A DNA stretch of 10,000 nucleotides from Flavobacterium sp. (GCF_020217025.1 NZ_JAIWOF010000182.1:1-10000); one strand, 5' to 3'. Shown: positions 1 through 6,312, counted from the first letter of the stretch. The notes: a model not told the origin generated them from the letters alone. Program-made: numbers and translations.

Positions 1-1
1 G

Positions 2-424
2 GGCGAATTTGTAATGCAACAAATTAAAGATCACACCAAGAAAATTGCCACAGCTTTAAAAACGGTTGGGTTAATCAACATCCAATTTGCGATTAAAGAT
101 GACACCGTGTATATCATTGAAGCCAATCCAAGAGCATCTCGTACCGTTCCGTTTATTGCAAAAGCGTATGGCGAACCGTATGTGAATTACGCAACAAAAG
201 TAATGTTGGGTCACAATAAAGTAACTGATTTTGATTTCAATCCGCAATTAAAAGGATATGCGATTAAGCAACCGGTATTCTCTTTCAGTAAGTTCCCAAA
301 TGTAAACAAAGCATTAGGACCAGAAATGAAGTCAACAGGAGAAAGTATCTTGTTTATTGATGATTTAAAAGACGATCAATTCTACGATTTGTATGCAAGA
401 AGAAAAATGTACTTAACGAAGTAA
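2..424 (+). CDS. carB: Carbamoyl-phosphate synthase large subunit, C-terminal end (partial)
   Basis: The frame is open from the left edge (first full codon at 2) and gives the last 140 residues. Seen: the end of the second ATP-grasp domain, with the conserved stretches GLINIQFAIKDD, IEANPRASRTVPFIAKAYG and LGPEMKSTGE, which align by memory with the corresponding E. coli CarB region. Known role: with CarA it makes carbamoyl phosphate from glutamine-derived ammonia, bicarbonate and two ATP for pyrimidine and arginine synthesis in the cytoplasm. The protein stops about 30 residues after the STGE motif, whereas E. coli CarB continues for over 140 residues with the MGS-like allosteric domain that binds UMP and ornithine. 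That domain is absent here, which I believe is normal for this lineage. A strong terminator follows directly. Identity is very secure; only the 5' part is missing because of the window edge. Confidence 0.96.
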   Translation, partial: GEFVMQQIKDHTKKIATALKTVGLINIQFAIKDDTVYIIEANPRASRTVPFIAKAYGEPYVNYATKVMLGHNKVTDFDFNPQLKGYAIKQPVFSFSKFPNVNKALGPEMKSTGESILFIDDLKDDQFYDLYARRKMYLTK

Positions 425-427
425 TAC

Positions 428-459
428 AAAAAATCCCAATCGAAAGATTGGGATTTTTT
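428..459 (+). terminator. Rho-independent terminator of carB
   Basis: A perfect 14-bp inverted repeat (AAAAAATCCCAATC / GATTGGGATTTTTT) closes a GAAA tetraloop, and T-rich sequence runs to about 466. It starts 3 bases after the carB stop codon. The A-run on the left could also let it work in the opposite direction. Confidence 0.9.
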
Positions 460-510
460 ATTTTTTCTAAGGAATACAATGCTGCACTTGATAAATTACT
501 ATCTGAAAAC

Positions 511-540
511 AAAAAAGCCTCAGATTAATGAAGCTTTTTT
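511..540 (-). terminator. Probable terminator of the DUF4468 gene
   Basis: AAAAAAGC at 511-518 pairs with GCTTTTTT at 533-540. After one C/A mismatch, TCA pairs with TGA around the six-base loop GATTAA. Read on the minus strand, the stem ends in TTTTTTGTTTTC, a usable U-tract. It lies about 20 bases beyond the stop codon of the minus-strand gene at 560-1102. It may act in both directions between the convergent transcripts. Confidence 0.65.
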
Positions 541-559
541 AATGTATTTTGTAATTAAA

Positions 560-1102
560 CTACCAGTCGCTTTTTGATGCGCTAGATTTAGCCATTTCTT
601 TTTTAATGTCGCTTTTAATGGTTGCAATTGTAGAATTGATTTCTGCATAATAGGCTTTAAGAGTTTCCATTAATTTTGGATTATCCACCGCTTTTTCCGA
701 AGCCAATTTATCAAACATTTTTTCTATAGTTGTTTCAGCACTCGACTTGATAAAGATATTTTTTATTTCGTATTTGTATTTGCCGTCTTTTGACATAATA
801 GAAATAGTATAAAATATTTTAACTTTTGTCTCGCTTCCGTTTGCCTTAATCGTCATGAAAGAATACTGGGTGTCAGTAACCGATAAAGCTTCCTTATCCT
901 GCTTAATTTTATCTTGTGTTTCTTTATAGGTATTTACAAAGAACATTTTAGAATTGTTAAACAAGTCATCTTTGGTTTTTCCTTCCGCAGATACAACTTC
1001 TGAGAAGATAATTTGCCCGTTTTCATTCAATGGGAAATCGAATTTTTCTTGGGCATTAATAGAGAACGTAGTCAATACTAATAATAAAAGGATTTTTTTC
1101 AT
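560..1102 (-). CDS. Exported DUF4468 domain protein
   Basis: This 180-residue protein starts with a clear signal peptide (MKK, a leucine-rich core at residues 4-13, probable cleavage after Ala17 before Gln18), so it should be periplasmic or surface-exposed. Residues about 24-115 look like DUF4468, a Bacteroidota domain of unknown function with a proposed TBP-like fold. Typical landmarks are GQIIFSEVV, a KTKDDLFNNSKMFFVNTYK helix, and YTISIMSKDGKYKYEI. The C-terminal part (about 120-170) is a lysine-rich helical tail. No enzyme motif is visible. The gene stands alone: convergent with carB and separated by more than 300 bases from the next gene upstream. The start is fixed by the signal peptide. 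No convincing Shine-Dalgarno or TAnnTTTG promoter was found. Family call is fairly secure, function unknown. Confidence 0.8.
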   Translation of the reverse strand: MKKILLLLVLTTFSINAQEKFDFPLNENGQIIFSEVVSAEGKTKDDLFNNSKMFFVNTYKETQDKIKQDKEALSVTDTQYSFMTIKANGSETKVKIFYTISIMSKDGKYKYEIKNIFIKSSAETTIEKMFDKLASEKAVDNPKLMETLKAYYAEINSTIATIKSDIKKEMAKSSASKSDW

Positions 1103-1260
1103 GTTTATGGAGCTTGGTTTAATACTAGTTTAGTAGGATACAATGATAATATATTTTTTTTAAAATAAAAAAACTTTGAAATAAAATAAGCGTTTCAATT
1201 TAACCTATCATTAATTGATTACGAGTAATTTTTTAATATAAGTTGGTTTTTTTAAGACTT

Positions 1261-1397
1261 ATAACGTTCTGTGGCTTTATGCCAGTGGGTATAACCAGAA
1301 CTGAATCATAACAAATATATCTTAAACTTTGGAAAATATGAAGGATTTTCCAAACATATATAGACCTTGCCATTACTTGTAACCTTTGTTATGTGCA
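1261..1397. repeat. Structured intergenic element, attC-like
   Basis: This part of the 315-base gap at 1103-1417 is built of nested inverted repeats. Outer pair: ATAAC at 1261 with GTTAT at 1388-1392, and just inside, TGGC at 1272-1275 with GCCA at 1369-1372. Inside these: GTTCTG (1266-1271) with CAGAAC (1296-1301), CATAACAAA (1307-1315) with TTTGTTATG (1385-1393), and a perfect 10-bp stem TTTGGAAAAT (1328-1337) / ATTTTCCAAA (1345-1354) with loop ATGAAGG. The length of about 135 bases, the xxxAAC...GTTxxx ends and the position just 3' of a lone unknown gene resemble an integron attC site, but the end heptamers fit the RYYYAAC/GTTRRRY consensus only partly. The stems have no T-run, so simple terminators are unlikely. 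The rest of the gap (1103-1260) is AT-rich and shows nothing I can name. Confidence 0.45.
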
Positions 1398-1417
1398 GCC
1401 TTACATGCTTATAGTGA

Positions 1418-2407
1418 TTAAAAATTATTTTCAATTTCTTGTCTTAATTTTGGTATTACTATAAAGTAATATAATAAAAGTGCACTATCGTTAGCTTTAA
1501 TATCTTTTATAATTTTCCACCTAAAATTTCTTGCATTTACTTTCATAATCGATGGAGTTGAATTTGTTAGTAGAGTTACATTTGGTATAAAATTATCATC
1601 ATGATTTAGGTTTACAATAACGCCATTGTAATTCTGACTAAAATCCTCTTTGTTACTAAATTTTACTATTGTTCCTAGAGTGAATTGTTCTAAATATAAA
1701 TTTTCAGTATCGCATTCTTTTAATATGTTTAAAGCTTCATTAACAGTATTTGGTATATTCGTTATTTTCAATTTTCTTTCTTCTTTCTTCTTTCGTATTT
1801 CAAAAATTTCGGACGAGATTTCTGGGATATACTTAATGAAAAAATCTTCCCAATTTTGAATTGATTGACGTACTAGTTCTTCAAAAGTGAATAAAAAATT
1901 GTTATTGAAATCAACTATATCGGCTTTAACTTCGACTTGACCATCCATGACATTGTAGAAAACACCAGCAATTGGCATATTAATTTTTAAGGAGTTTTCT
2001 ACATTAACTATTTTAGGGTTGAGTTTTGACCTATTAGTTTTTGTAAGAGGATAACCATGTTTCTCTTGATTTACTAAATCTATTACAATGCATAAACATT
2101 GTGAATTATCAATATTAATTTCAATAATTTTTTCGCTTAATCCTTTTTTTTTAAAATAATCTTTTAAATTATCTTTTAAGTTAGCAATATTATAGAGTAT
2201 TGAATTAATTCTGTTGAGTGCCCCTCTTTTTTCTTTTTCCGAAGTGATACCACCACCCAATGTTATGGTTAATTGTTTTTTGCCATTTTCAGATACACTT
2301 TCTTCATATATAGGTTCTGGTTTTTTGAATTCCTCAAAATGTGAATTTATTGAATCATATAATAAACCTATTCTAAGTTCTAAATCATTAAATGATATGT
2401 ATTCCAT
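1418..2407 (-). CDS. Hypothetical protein, possible accessory cassette gene
   Basis: I do not recognise this 329-residue protein. It has no signal peptide and no clear membrane segment, so it is probably cytoplasmic. Residues 1-95 look helical with an acidic start. At 107-128 lies the most motif-like part: a hydrophobic strand followed by D-x2-N-x2-KHG (Asp110, Asn113, Lys116, His117) and an RS pair at 126-127. This resembles the D..N..KH pattern of several uncharacterised families, but I cannot name one. Residues 200-215 are very lysine/glutamate-rich; 240-300 look beta-rich. The frame stays open upstream to an ATG at 2476, but I prefer the ATG at 2407: the extra 23 residues have no family-like character and overlap a hairpin (2442-2462). 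By eye the gene is more AT-rich than its neighbours. It stands alone, with the attC-like element 20 bases after its stop, so transfer is plausible. Confidence 0.7.
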   Translation of the reverse strand: MEYISFNDLELRIGLLYDSINSHFEEFKKPEPIYEESVSENGKKQLTITLGGGITSEKEKRGALNRINSILYNIANLKDNLKDYFKKKGLSEKIIEINIDNSQCLCIVIDLVNQEKHGYPLTKTNRSKLNPKIVNVENSLKINMPIAGVFYNVMDGQVEVKADIVDFNNNFLFTFEELVRQSIQNWEDFFIKYIPEISSEIFEIRKKKEERKLKITNIPNTVNEALNILKECDTENLYLEQFTLGTIVKFSNKEDFSQNYNGVIVNLNHDDNFIPNVTLLTNSTPSIMKVNARNFRWKIIKDIKANDSALLLYYFIVIPKLRQEIENNF

Positions 2408-2589
2408 GTTATATTTGATTAGCACTGTGTGTTGGTTGCACAAAACTTGTATGTGAAGTTTTCCGACTAGTATCATGCCTTATTGGCAAGACAGACTAAA
2501 ATCTTACTTATTTATTTCTCAAAAATAATAAAAAATTCTTACAAATTATCAAGCATAATATTAATTCACAATTACTTATAAGCAAAAAA

Positions 2590-2613
2590 AATCCCGAGCC
2601 TAAACTCGGGATT
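2590..2613 (-). terminator. Terminator of the HPF/RaiA-family gene
   Basis: A perfect 9-bp stem AATCCCGAG / CTCGGGATT encloses the loop CCTAAA. On the minus strand the stem runs into an uninterrupted T-run (plus-strand A-run 2584-2590). It lies 8 bases after the stop codon of the gene at 2622-2936 and also shields the gene at 1418-2407 from read-through. Confidence 0.88.
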
Positions 2614-2621
2614 CTTAATTT

Positions 2622-2936
2622 TTAGTGCTCTTTAATTTTATCTAAAGTCGTATCTAAAACACGTTGGATTTTTTCTAAAGCTTCAAAAAAGGCTTTTTCT
2701 GCGCTATCGGCTGTTGCGGTAACAGCAATCGGTTGTTTTTTTTCTACTCTAGCTTCAATAACACATTTTTTATCGTTTGGAGATGTTTTGTTTCCATTTT
2801 CGTCAGAAACATGAACTTCTATTCGGGTTACGATTTCGTCAAATCTTGCTAATTCATTTTTAATTTCGTTGGTAAAGAATTCTGAAAAACGGCTTCCGCC
2901 TTCAATGTTTTTGTCGGTGTGAATTTGAACTAACAT
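2622..2936 (-). CDS. HPF/RaiA-family ribosome-associated protein (short form)
   Basis: A 104-residue protein of the sigma-54 modulation / S30EA family. Seen: a beta strand with VQIHTDKNI, helix 1 (about 17-31), the strand EIVTRIEVHVSDENG (34-48), the strand KKCVIEARVEKKQPIAVTATA (57-76) and a long C-terminal helix (78-103), which is the beta-alpha-beta-beta-beta-alpha layout of the family. Known members bind the 30S decoding region and protect idle ribosomes or dimerise them in stationary phase. The C-terminal dimerisation domain of long HPF is absent. It lacks the usual flavobacterial hpf start that I recall, so it could be a paralogue of a main HPF elsewhere. It is monocistronic, with its own candidate promoter (2966-2997) and terminator. 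Family confident; exact role inferred. Confidence 0.85.
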   Translation of the reverse strand: MLVQIHTDKNIEGGSRFSEFFTNEIKNELARFDEIVTRIEVHVSDENGNKTSPNDKKCVIEARVEKKQPIAVTATADSAEKAFFEALEKIQRVLDTTLDKIKEH

Positions 2937-2965
2937 AGCTATAGGGGTTATAAATTAATAATACC

Positions 2966-2997
2966 TAAAGTTACGAAAATTCTTTCGCTTTTCAAAA
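2966..2997 (-). promoter_or_regulatory. Candidate promoter of the HPF/RaiA-family gene
   Basis: On the minus strand, TTTTG (2997-2993) and TAACTTTA (2973-2966) are separated by 19 bases. This fits the Bacteroidota pattern TTTG - about 19 - TAnnTTTG with one mismatch in the -7 box. Transcription would start near 2960, about 25 bases before the ATG. Confidence 0.5.
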
Positions 2998-3069
2998 TTT
3001 GAATTCAAAATTTCCTGTTTTCACTCAGTAATTAAAAAAAGTAATTAGTAAAACTTGTCTTTTGAGGTT

Positions 3070-3564
3070 TTATTTTTTCAGCTTTTTGTATTCTCTAATT
3101 AAAGTTTTAAGCTCGCGGTTAGAAGTTATATCAATGTCTTTATCAGATAAAAAATGACCATATTTGAATGCTACCGTGTATTTTGAGGTAGTTAATTTTG
3201 TAGCAATTTCATCAAGGTCATTTCGTAATGCTTGTTTTTCCTCTTCAATTTTTTGTAAAAGTGCAAATTTGTCTTTAAAATCTCTTCTAAAAGTGGTGGT
3301 ATTAAATGGAATCGAATTAAGAATTTGCATTTGCTTCTTCGATTTTAAATCCAAAGTATCTATAATTTTAGGTACTATGTTCTCAATTTCTTTTCTTGAT
3401 AATGAATTCATATTCTCAGGAAGAAAAGATTCTTGCTTTGTATTTCCTTTTTTAGGGACTGATTTTATTGCTTTTTCTGGAGCGTCGGTATTAATATAAC
3501 CACTCCCAAAACACTTTTTACACTTTACATCTAAACCTTCACACGAACAAATTTGAACTGCCAT
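3070..3564 (-). CDS. Small protein with a Cys4 (half-DnaJ-like) N-terminus and coiled coil
   Basis: A 164-residue protein that I cannot assign to a named family. Residues 6-22 hold four cysteines spaced C-x-C-x6-C-x2-C (Cys6, Cys8, Cys15, Cys18) followed by FGSGY, much like one CxxCxGxG unit of the DnaJ zinc domain; a single zinc ion is a reasonable inference. A lysine-rich, probably unstructured linker covers about 27-50. Residues 55-80 and 92-122 are predicted helical, the second with a coiled-coil pattern (KIEEEKQALRNDLDEIATKL). A charged C-terminal helix ends the protein in KKLKK. There is no signal peptide, so it should be cytoplasmic. The start is fixed because the cysteine motif begins at residue 6. 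It sits alone between the HPF gene (gap 133) and the DUF2975-HTH operon (gap 136). A nucleic-acid or chaperone-partner role is only a guess. Confidence 0.75.
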   Translation of the reverse strand: MAVQICSCEGLDVKCKKCFGSGYINTDAPEKAIKSVPKKGNTKQESFLPENMNSLSRKEIENIVPKIIDTLDLKSKKQMQILNSIPFNTTTFRRDFKDKFALLQKIEEEKQALRNDLDEIATKLTTSKYTVAFKYGHFLSDKDIDITSNRELKTLIREYKKLKK

Positions 3565-3700
3565 AAATAGTTGTTTTTAATATTCTGAATCGGTATTAAT
3601 TGGATTTATAACAATCTTTTAATCACAGTTTCAAATGAGGTGTAAAGATATGTAAATCCAACTGAAATTAAATGTAAATGAAACAATCAATAATCTTACT

Positions 3701-3907
3701 TTAATCTGCTACATATTCCAAAATATCACCTGGCTGACAATCTAACACTTTACAAATGGCTTCGAGTGTGCTAAAACGAACAGCTTTTGCTTTTCCGGTT
3801 TTTAAAATGGATAAATTGGCCAACGTAATATCCACCTTTTCCGAAAGTTCGTTGAGTGACATTTTTCGTTTAGCCATCATCACATCTAAGTTTACTACTA
3901 TTGCCAT
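3701..3907 (-). CDS. Cro/CI-type (YozG-like) helix-turn-helix regulator
   Basis: A 68-residue protein that is almost entirely one DNA-binding domain. Helices 2-3 lie around SLNELSEKVDITLANLSILKTGKA (17-40), and the following FSTLEAICKVLDCQPGDILEYV is the hallmark C-terminal half of the small XRE/HTH_26 family. Known members are dimeric repressors or activators, often encoded next to a DUF2975 membrane protein, as here. Its ATG is only 3 bases after the stop of the DUF2975 gene, so the two are surely co-transcribed and probably translationally coupled. It is a good candidate to bind the inverted repeat at 4477-4498 and control its own operon, but that is inference. No terminator was seen after it. 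Confidence 0.9.
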   Translation of the reverse strand: MAIVVNLDVMMAKRKMSLNELSEKVDITLANLSILKTGKAKAVRFSTLEAICKVLDCQPGDILEYVAD

Positions 3908-3910
3908 AAT

Positions 3911-4447
3911 TTACACTGTTAAGTCGTTTTCTTCCTGAATATCGATTCCTTTTTTAAAGATAATGGCAATAATATAGACAACACCACCCATTAAAATAAA
4001 AGCTTCGCTATCTACCCAAAACTGGTTTAAGTTATCAAGAATAAAACCGTGATGTATTAAATTTTTAACAAACTGTCTTGCAATATGACTTAAGAATCCT
4101 ATTGAAAGTGTGAAATAACTAATTAGAGAAATTTGCTTCGCTACAAACGTGTTGAACGGTTTTGATAAATCCATTTTGTGCATTAGATGAATTACCGCAT
4201 AAAATAGCACTGCTTTTAAAATAGAAATGATAAGTATAAAACTATATACACCAAAAAAAGCTAATTTACTTTCGTTGTACATAGCCATTAAGTCTAATTT
4301 TTGATATAGATTTTGAAGAACTTCAGGATTATAAAGACTGAAAAAGAAATTAACGACTAAACCTCCTGCTTCAATTGATAAGCCCACAAAAATAAGCCAA
4401 GCGATTACATATAAGCCCCAAAATACGAAGTTGTTTGTTTTTGACAT
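3911..4447 (-). CDS. DUF2975 four-helix membrane protein
   Basis: A 178-residue integral membrane protein with four hydrophobic segments, at about residues 8-38, 62-88, 104-122 and 148-165. A conserved-looking DLSKPFN sits before helix 3 and the C-terminus ends in KKGIDIQEENDLTV; both are typical of DUF2975. The function of this family is unknown. It is almost always paired with a small Cro/CI-type regulator, which follows here after 3 bases, suggesting that the membrane protein senses something and the regulator answers, or that it modulates the regulator. That link is inferred from context only. A candidate promoter whose -7 box ends only 5 bases before the ATG would give a nearly leaderless transcript, in line with the absence of a Shine-Dalgarno sequence. 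Confidence 0.88.
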   Translation of the reverse strand: MSKTNNFVFWGLYVIAWLIFVGLSIEAGGLVVNFFFSLYNPEVLQNLYQKLDLMAMYNESKLAFFGVYSFILIISILKAVLFYAVIHLMHKMDLSKPFNTFVAKQISLISYFTLSIGFLSHIARQFVKNLIHHGFILDNLNQFWVDSEAFILMGGVVYIIAIIFKKGIDIQEENDLTV

Positions 4448-4452
4448 AACTA

Positions 4453-4513
4453 CAAAGTTTAAAATTACATTACAAATTTCAATAAAAATTTATTGAAAAA
4501 CAATAAAAATTTA
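4453..4513 (-). promoter_or_regulatory. Candidate promoter and operator of the DUF2975-HTH operon
   Basis: On the minus strand, TATTG (4484-4480) and AAACTTTG (4460-4453) are 19 bases apart, a fair match to TTG - 19 - TAnnTTTG with one mismatch. Overlapping the -33 box is an inverted repeat, TTTCAATAAA (4477-4486) and TTTATTGAAA (4489-4498), with only 2 bases between the arms. In addition, the 13-mer CAATAAAAATTTA occurs at 4480-4492 and again at 4501-4513, a 21-base period or two helical turns. This layout suits binding by two regulator dimers that block the promoter. AT-rich sequence makes chance palindromes more likely. Confidence 0.5.
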
Positions 4514-4570
4514 ATTATTTTAGATAAATAATTGTAAATCTCTTGTGTTTATTGACTTTGTAAGGCAAAA

Positions 4571-4597
4571 AAAATCCCGAGAAGTACTCGGGATTTT
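4571..4597 (-). terminator. Terminator of the secreted-protein gene
   Basis: A perfect 11-bp stem AAAATCCCGAG / CTCGGGATTTT closes a 5-base loop (AAGTA). On the minus strand the T-run continues through positions 4570-4567. It lies about 20 bases after the stop of the gene at 4619-6238. T's on both sides may allow bidirectional use. Confidence 0.87.
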
Positions 4598-4618
4598 ATA
4601 ATGTAGAATGTTTTATGA

Positions 4619-6238
4619 TTAGTTACAAGCATCTAATGCTTCGGCAAATTGAATAATACTTTCTAAATTATTTTTAAATTCTTTTTTCTCAACTCTAGCA
4701 AGAAGAGCTGGGCAGCCTTGTGCAAATTCTTCAAAACGTTTTTTTGGTGACATCATCCAAGAAGCTGTTGCATTTGATTTTCCTTCAGATTCGTTAGCGC
4801 TTTTGATAATAATTTCACCATTAAAATATTGGAAAACACTTATTTTTTTACCAATGTACATTTCTTTTACAAATTTCTTTGTAGCTCCAGACATGGTCAT
4901 TCCGCCATTATCAACGGCAACTTTAAAAGAAACAGAAGCAAATTCTTCTCCGTTACTTAAAGTAAGACGGTTAATTTCATTTGCCTTAAAAGTTCTTTCT
5001 GAAAATTTCCCTTGAAAATCTTTAACAGTCACTGTAATTGCATCACTTAAAGCCAAAGTTCTGTTCTTTTGAATATAACCAGTAACCGTGTCTTTTTTTA
5101 TAGTAGCCAAATAAGCTAAAATATAATTTGGATCAGTTTCAATACTGTAAGGAGCAGTAGAAGCATTGTAACTTGAATTGTTGTTTGTTACAACTGCTGT
5201 AGTCTCTTCAAAGAAGAAATTTTTCGTTTCAACATTGAAATGTCTTGTTTTAACTTTGTTTACATTAAATAACGTAATTAAGTTATTGCAGTCTTCACTA
5301 TTACTAACTCCATCACTTTTGTCGTAATCATTAGCAATAAGTTTGTTTGACCATTCTATTGATTTGCTTGGTTGGTCTAAATAATTATAAATTTTAGCCA
5401 AATTGAAATAAGCGCTATATCTAATTTTTCTGTGTGCTTTTGAATCTTCTGCATATTTTTTTGGTAACGATTCAAAATATTGAATAGTGTTTTGTAATTC
5501 TGATTCAAAACCTGTTACAGCATTGTTAAATGTCATTTTATCAAAAACATTTTTAACTTCTAAATACGCGTTGTACTCAGCTGCTTGTTCAGGATGTTTT
5601 TTATTGGCTAATATCCAAAGGTAATCAGTTCCAGTTTTAACAGCATAACCATATTCATTATTAAGTTGTGTGTTTAAGACATTCACAACTTCCATTACAA
5701 AATTATTGTAAATGGTTCTGTTGATATTGTAGTAATAAGATTCAGCACTAGAATAGCTATCGTATTCTTTACTTTTTAGATTGTTAGTTCTAGTAAAGTC
5801 AATTGTTTTTTGAACCTTACCATCTGTACTACTTATTTTTACACTACCTTTTTGGTCATAAGTTAGTTCTGCGGTGTAGTAATATGTATTTCTTACATTT
5901 CCATTTTTGTCTTTAGTAGAACTTGTTCTAGTTGCAATATTTTTTTTAACAACCGTTGGAGTAAGTAAGGTAATGTCAATGTTGATATAACCATTTTTTT
6001 CCTTTTTTTCCAATCCGTTAATGTTTACTTGATTTTGAAAAAAGAATTTCGATTTATCGTACATCAAGTTACGGTCAATATTGGTAGTAAAGGAATAGGT
6101 TCTATTTTTTACTTCTAAGATTGGATTACTTGGTAATTGTACGAAAGAATAATTAAAATCATGTCTGTCTAAATCCGTTGATTGAGAAAAAGTAAACAAT
6201 GAAATTAATAAAAAGATTGAAGAGAGAATTTTTTTCAT
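4619..6238 (-). CDS. Large secreted protein of unknown function with a TPR-like segment
   Basis: A 539-residue protein with a classical signal peptide (MKK, hydrophobic core at 8-17, cleavage probably after Ser18 before Gln19), so exported to the periplasm or beyond. No C-terminal type IX sorting domain is visible. Residues 40-150 are rich in alternating polar/hydrophobic residues and look like beta structure. About 225-305 is helical, and KAHRKIRYSAYFNLAKIYNYL plus SKSIEWSNKLIAND resemble one or two tetratricopeptide-like hairpins. About 370-475 is a beta-rich unit (VTGYI, ITVTVKDFQGKF, FKANEINRLTLSNGEEF) of a style common in Bacteroidota secreted proteins. The C-terminal helix carries Cys509 and Cys538, possibly a disulphide. 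No catalytic motif was recognised. It is monocistronic with its own terminator; a weak -7-like box, TATATTTA, lies at 6268-6261 on the minus strand. The start is fixed by the signal peptide. Confidence 0.8.
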   Translation of the reverse strand: MKKILSSIFLLISLFTFSQSTDLDRHDFNYSFVQLPSNPILEVKNRTYSFTTNIDRNLMYDKSKFFFQNQVNINGLEKKEKNGYINIDITLLTPTVVKKNIATRTSSTKDKNGNVRNTYYYTAELTYDQKGSVKISSTDGKVQKTIDFTRTNNLKSKEYDSYSSAESYYYNINRTIYNNFVMEVVNVLNTQLNNEYGYAVKTGTDYLWILANKKHPEQAAEYNAYLEVKNVFDKMTFNNAVTGFESELQNTIQYFESLPKKYAEDSKAHRKIRYSAYFNLAKIYNYLDQPSKSIEWSNKLIANDYDKSDGVSNSEDCNNLITLFNVNKVKTRHFNVETKNFFFEETTAVVTNNNSSYNASTAPYSIETDPNYILAYLATIKKDTVTGYIQKNRTLALSDAITVTVKDFQGKFSERTFKANEINRLTLSNGEEFASVSFKVAVDNGGMTMSGATKKFVKEMYIGKKISVFQYFNGEIIIKSANESEGKSNATASWMMSPKKRFEEFAQGCPALLARVEKKEFKNNLESIIQFAEALDACN

Positions 6239-6312
6239 TTGCTTTAAATTTAAATTTAGGTAAATATACTATTTGTATGTGTTAAATGAACTTTATTTTA
6301 GAGTTATGATGA

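Noticed and set aside
479..580. Small plus-strand frame from the ATG at 479
   Set aside because: It runs through a terminator into the 3' end of the minus-strand DUF4468 gene and has no recognisable content.
1328..1354. 10-bp hairpin as a terminator of the orphan gene
   Set aside because: AT-rich stem with no T-run on either side and about 65 bases past the stop; it fits better as part of the larger folded element.
2408..2476. Upstream extension of the orphan gene to the ATG at 2476
   Set aside because: The extra 23 residues have no family-like character and the DNA there forms hairpins; the ATG at 2407 is a better start.
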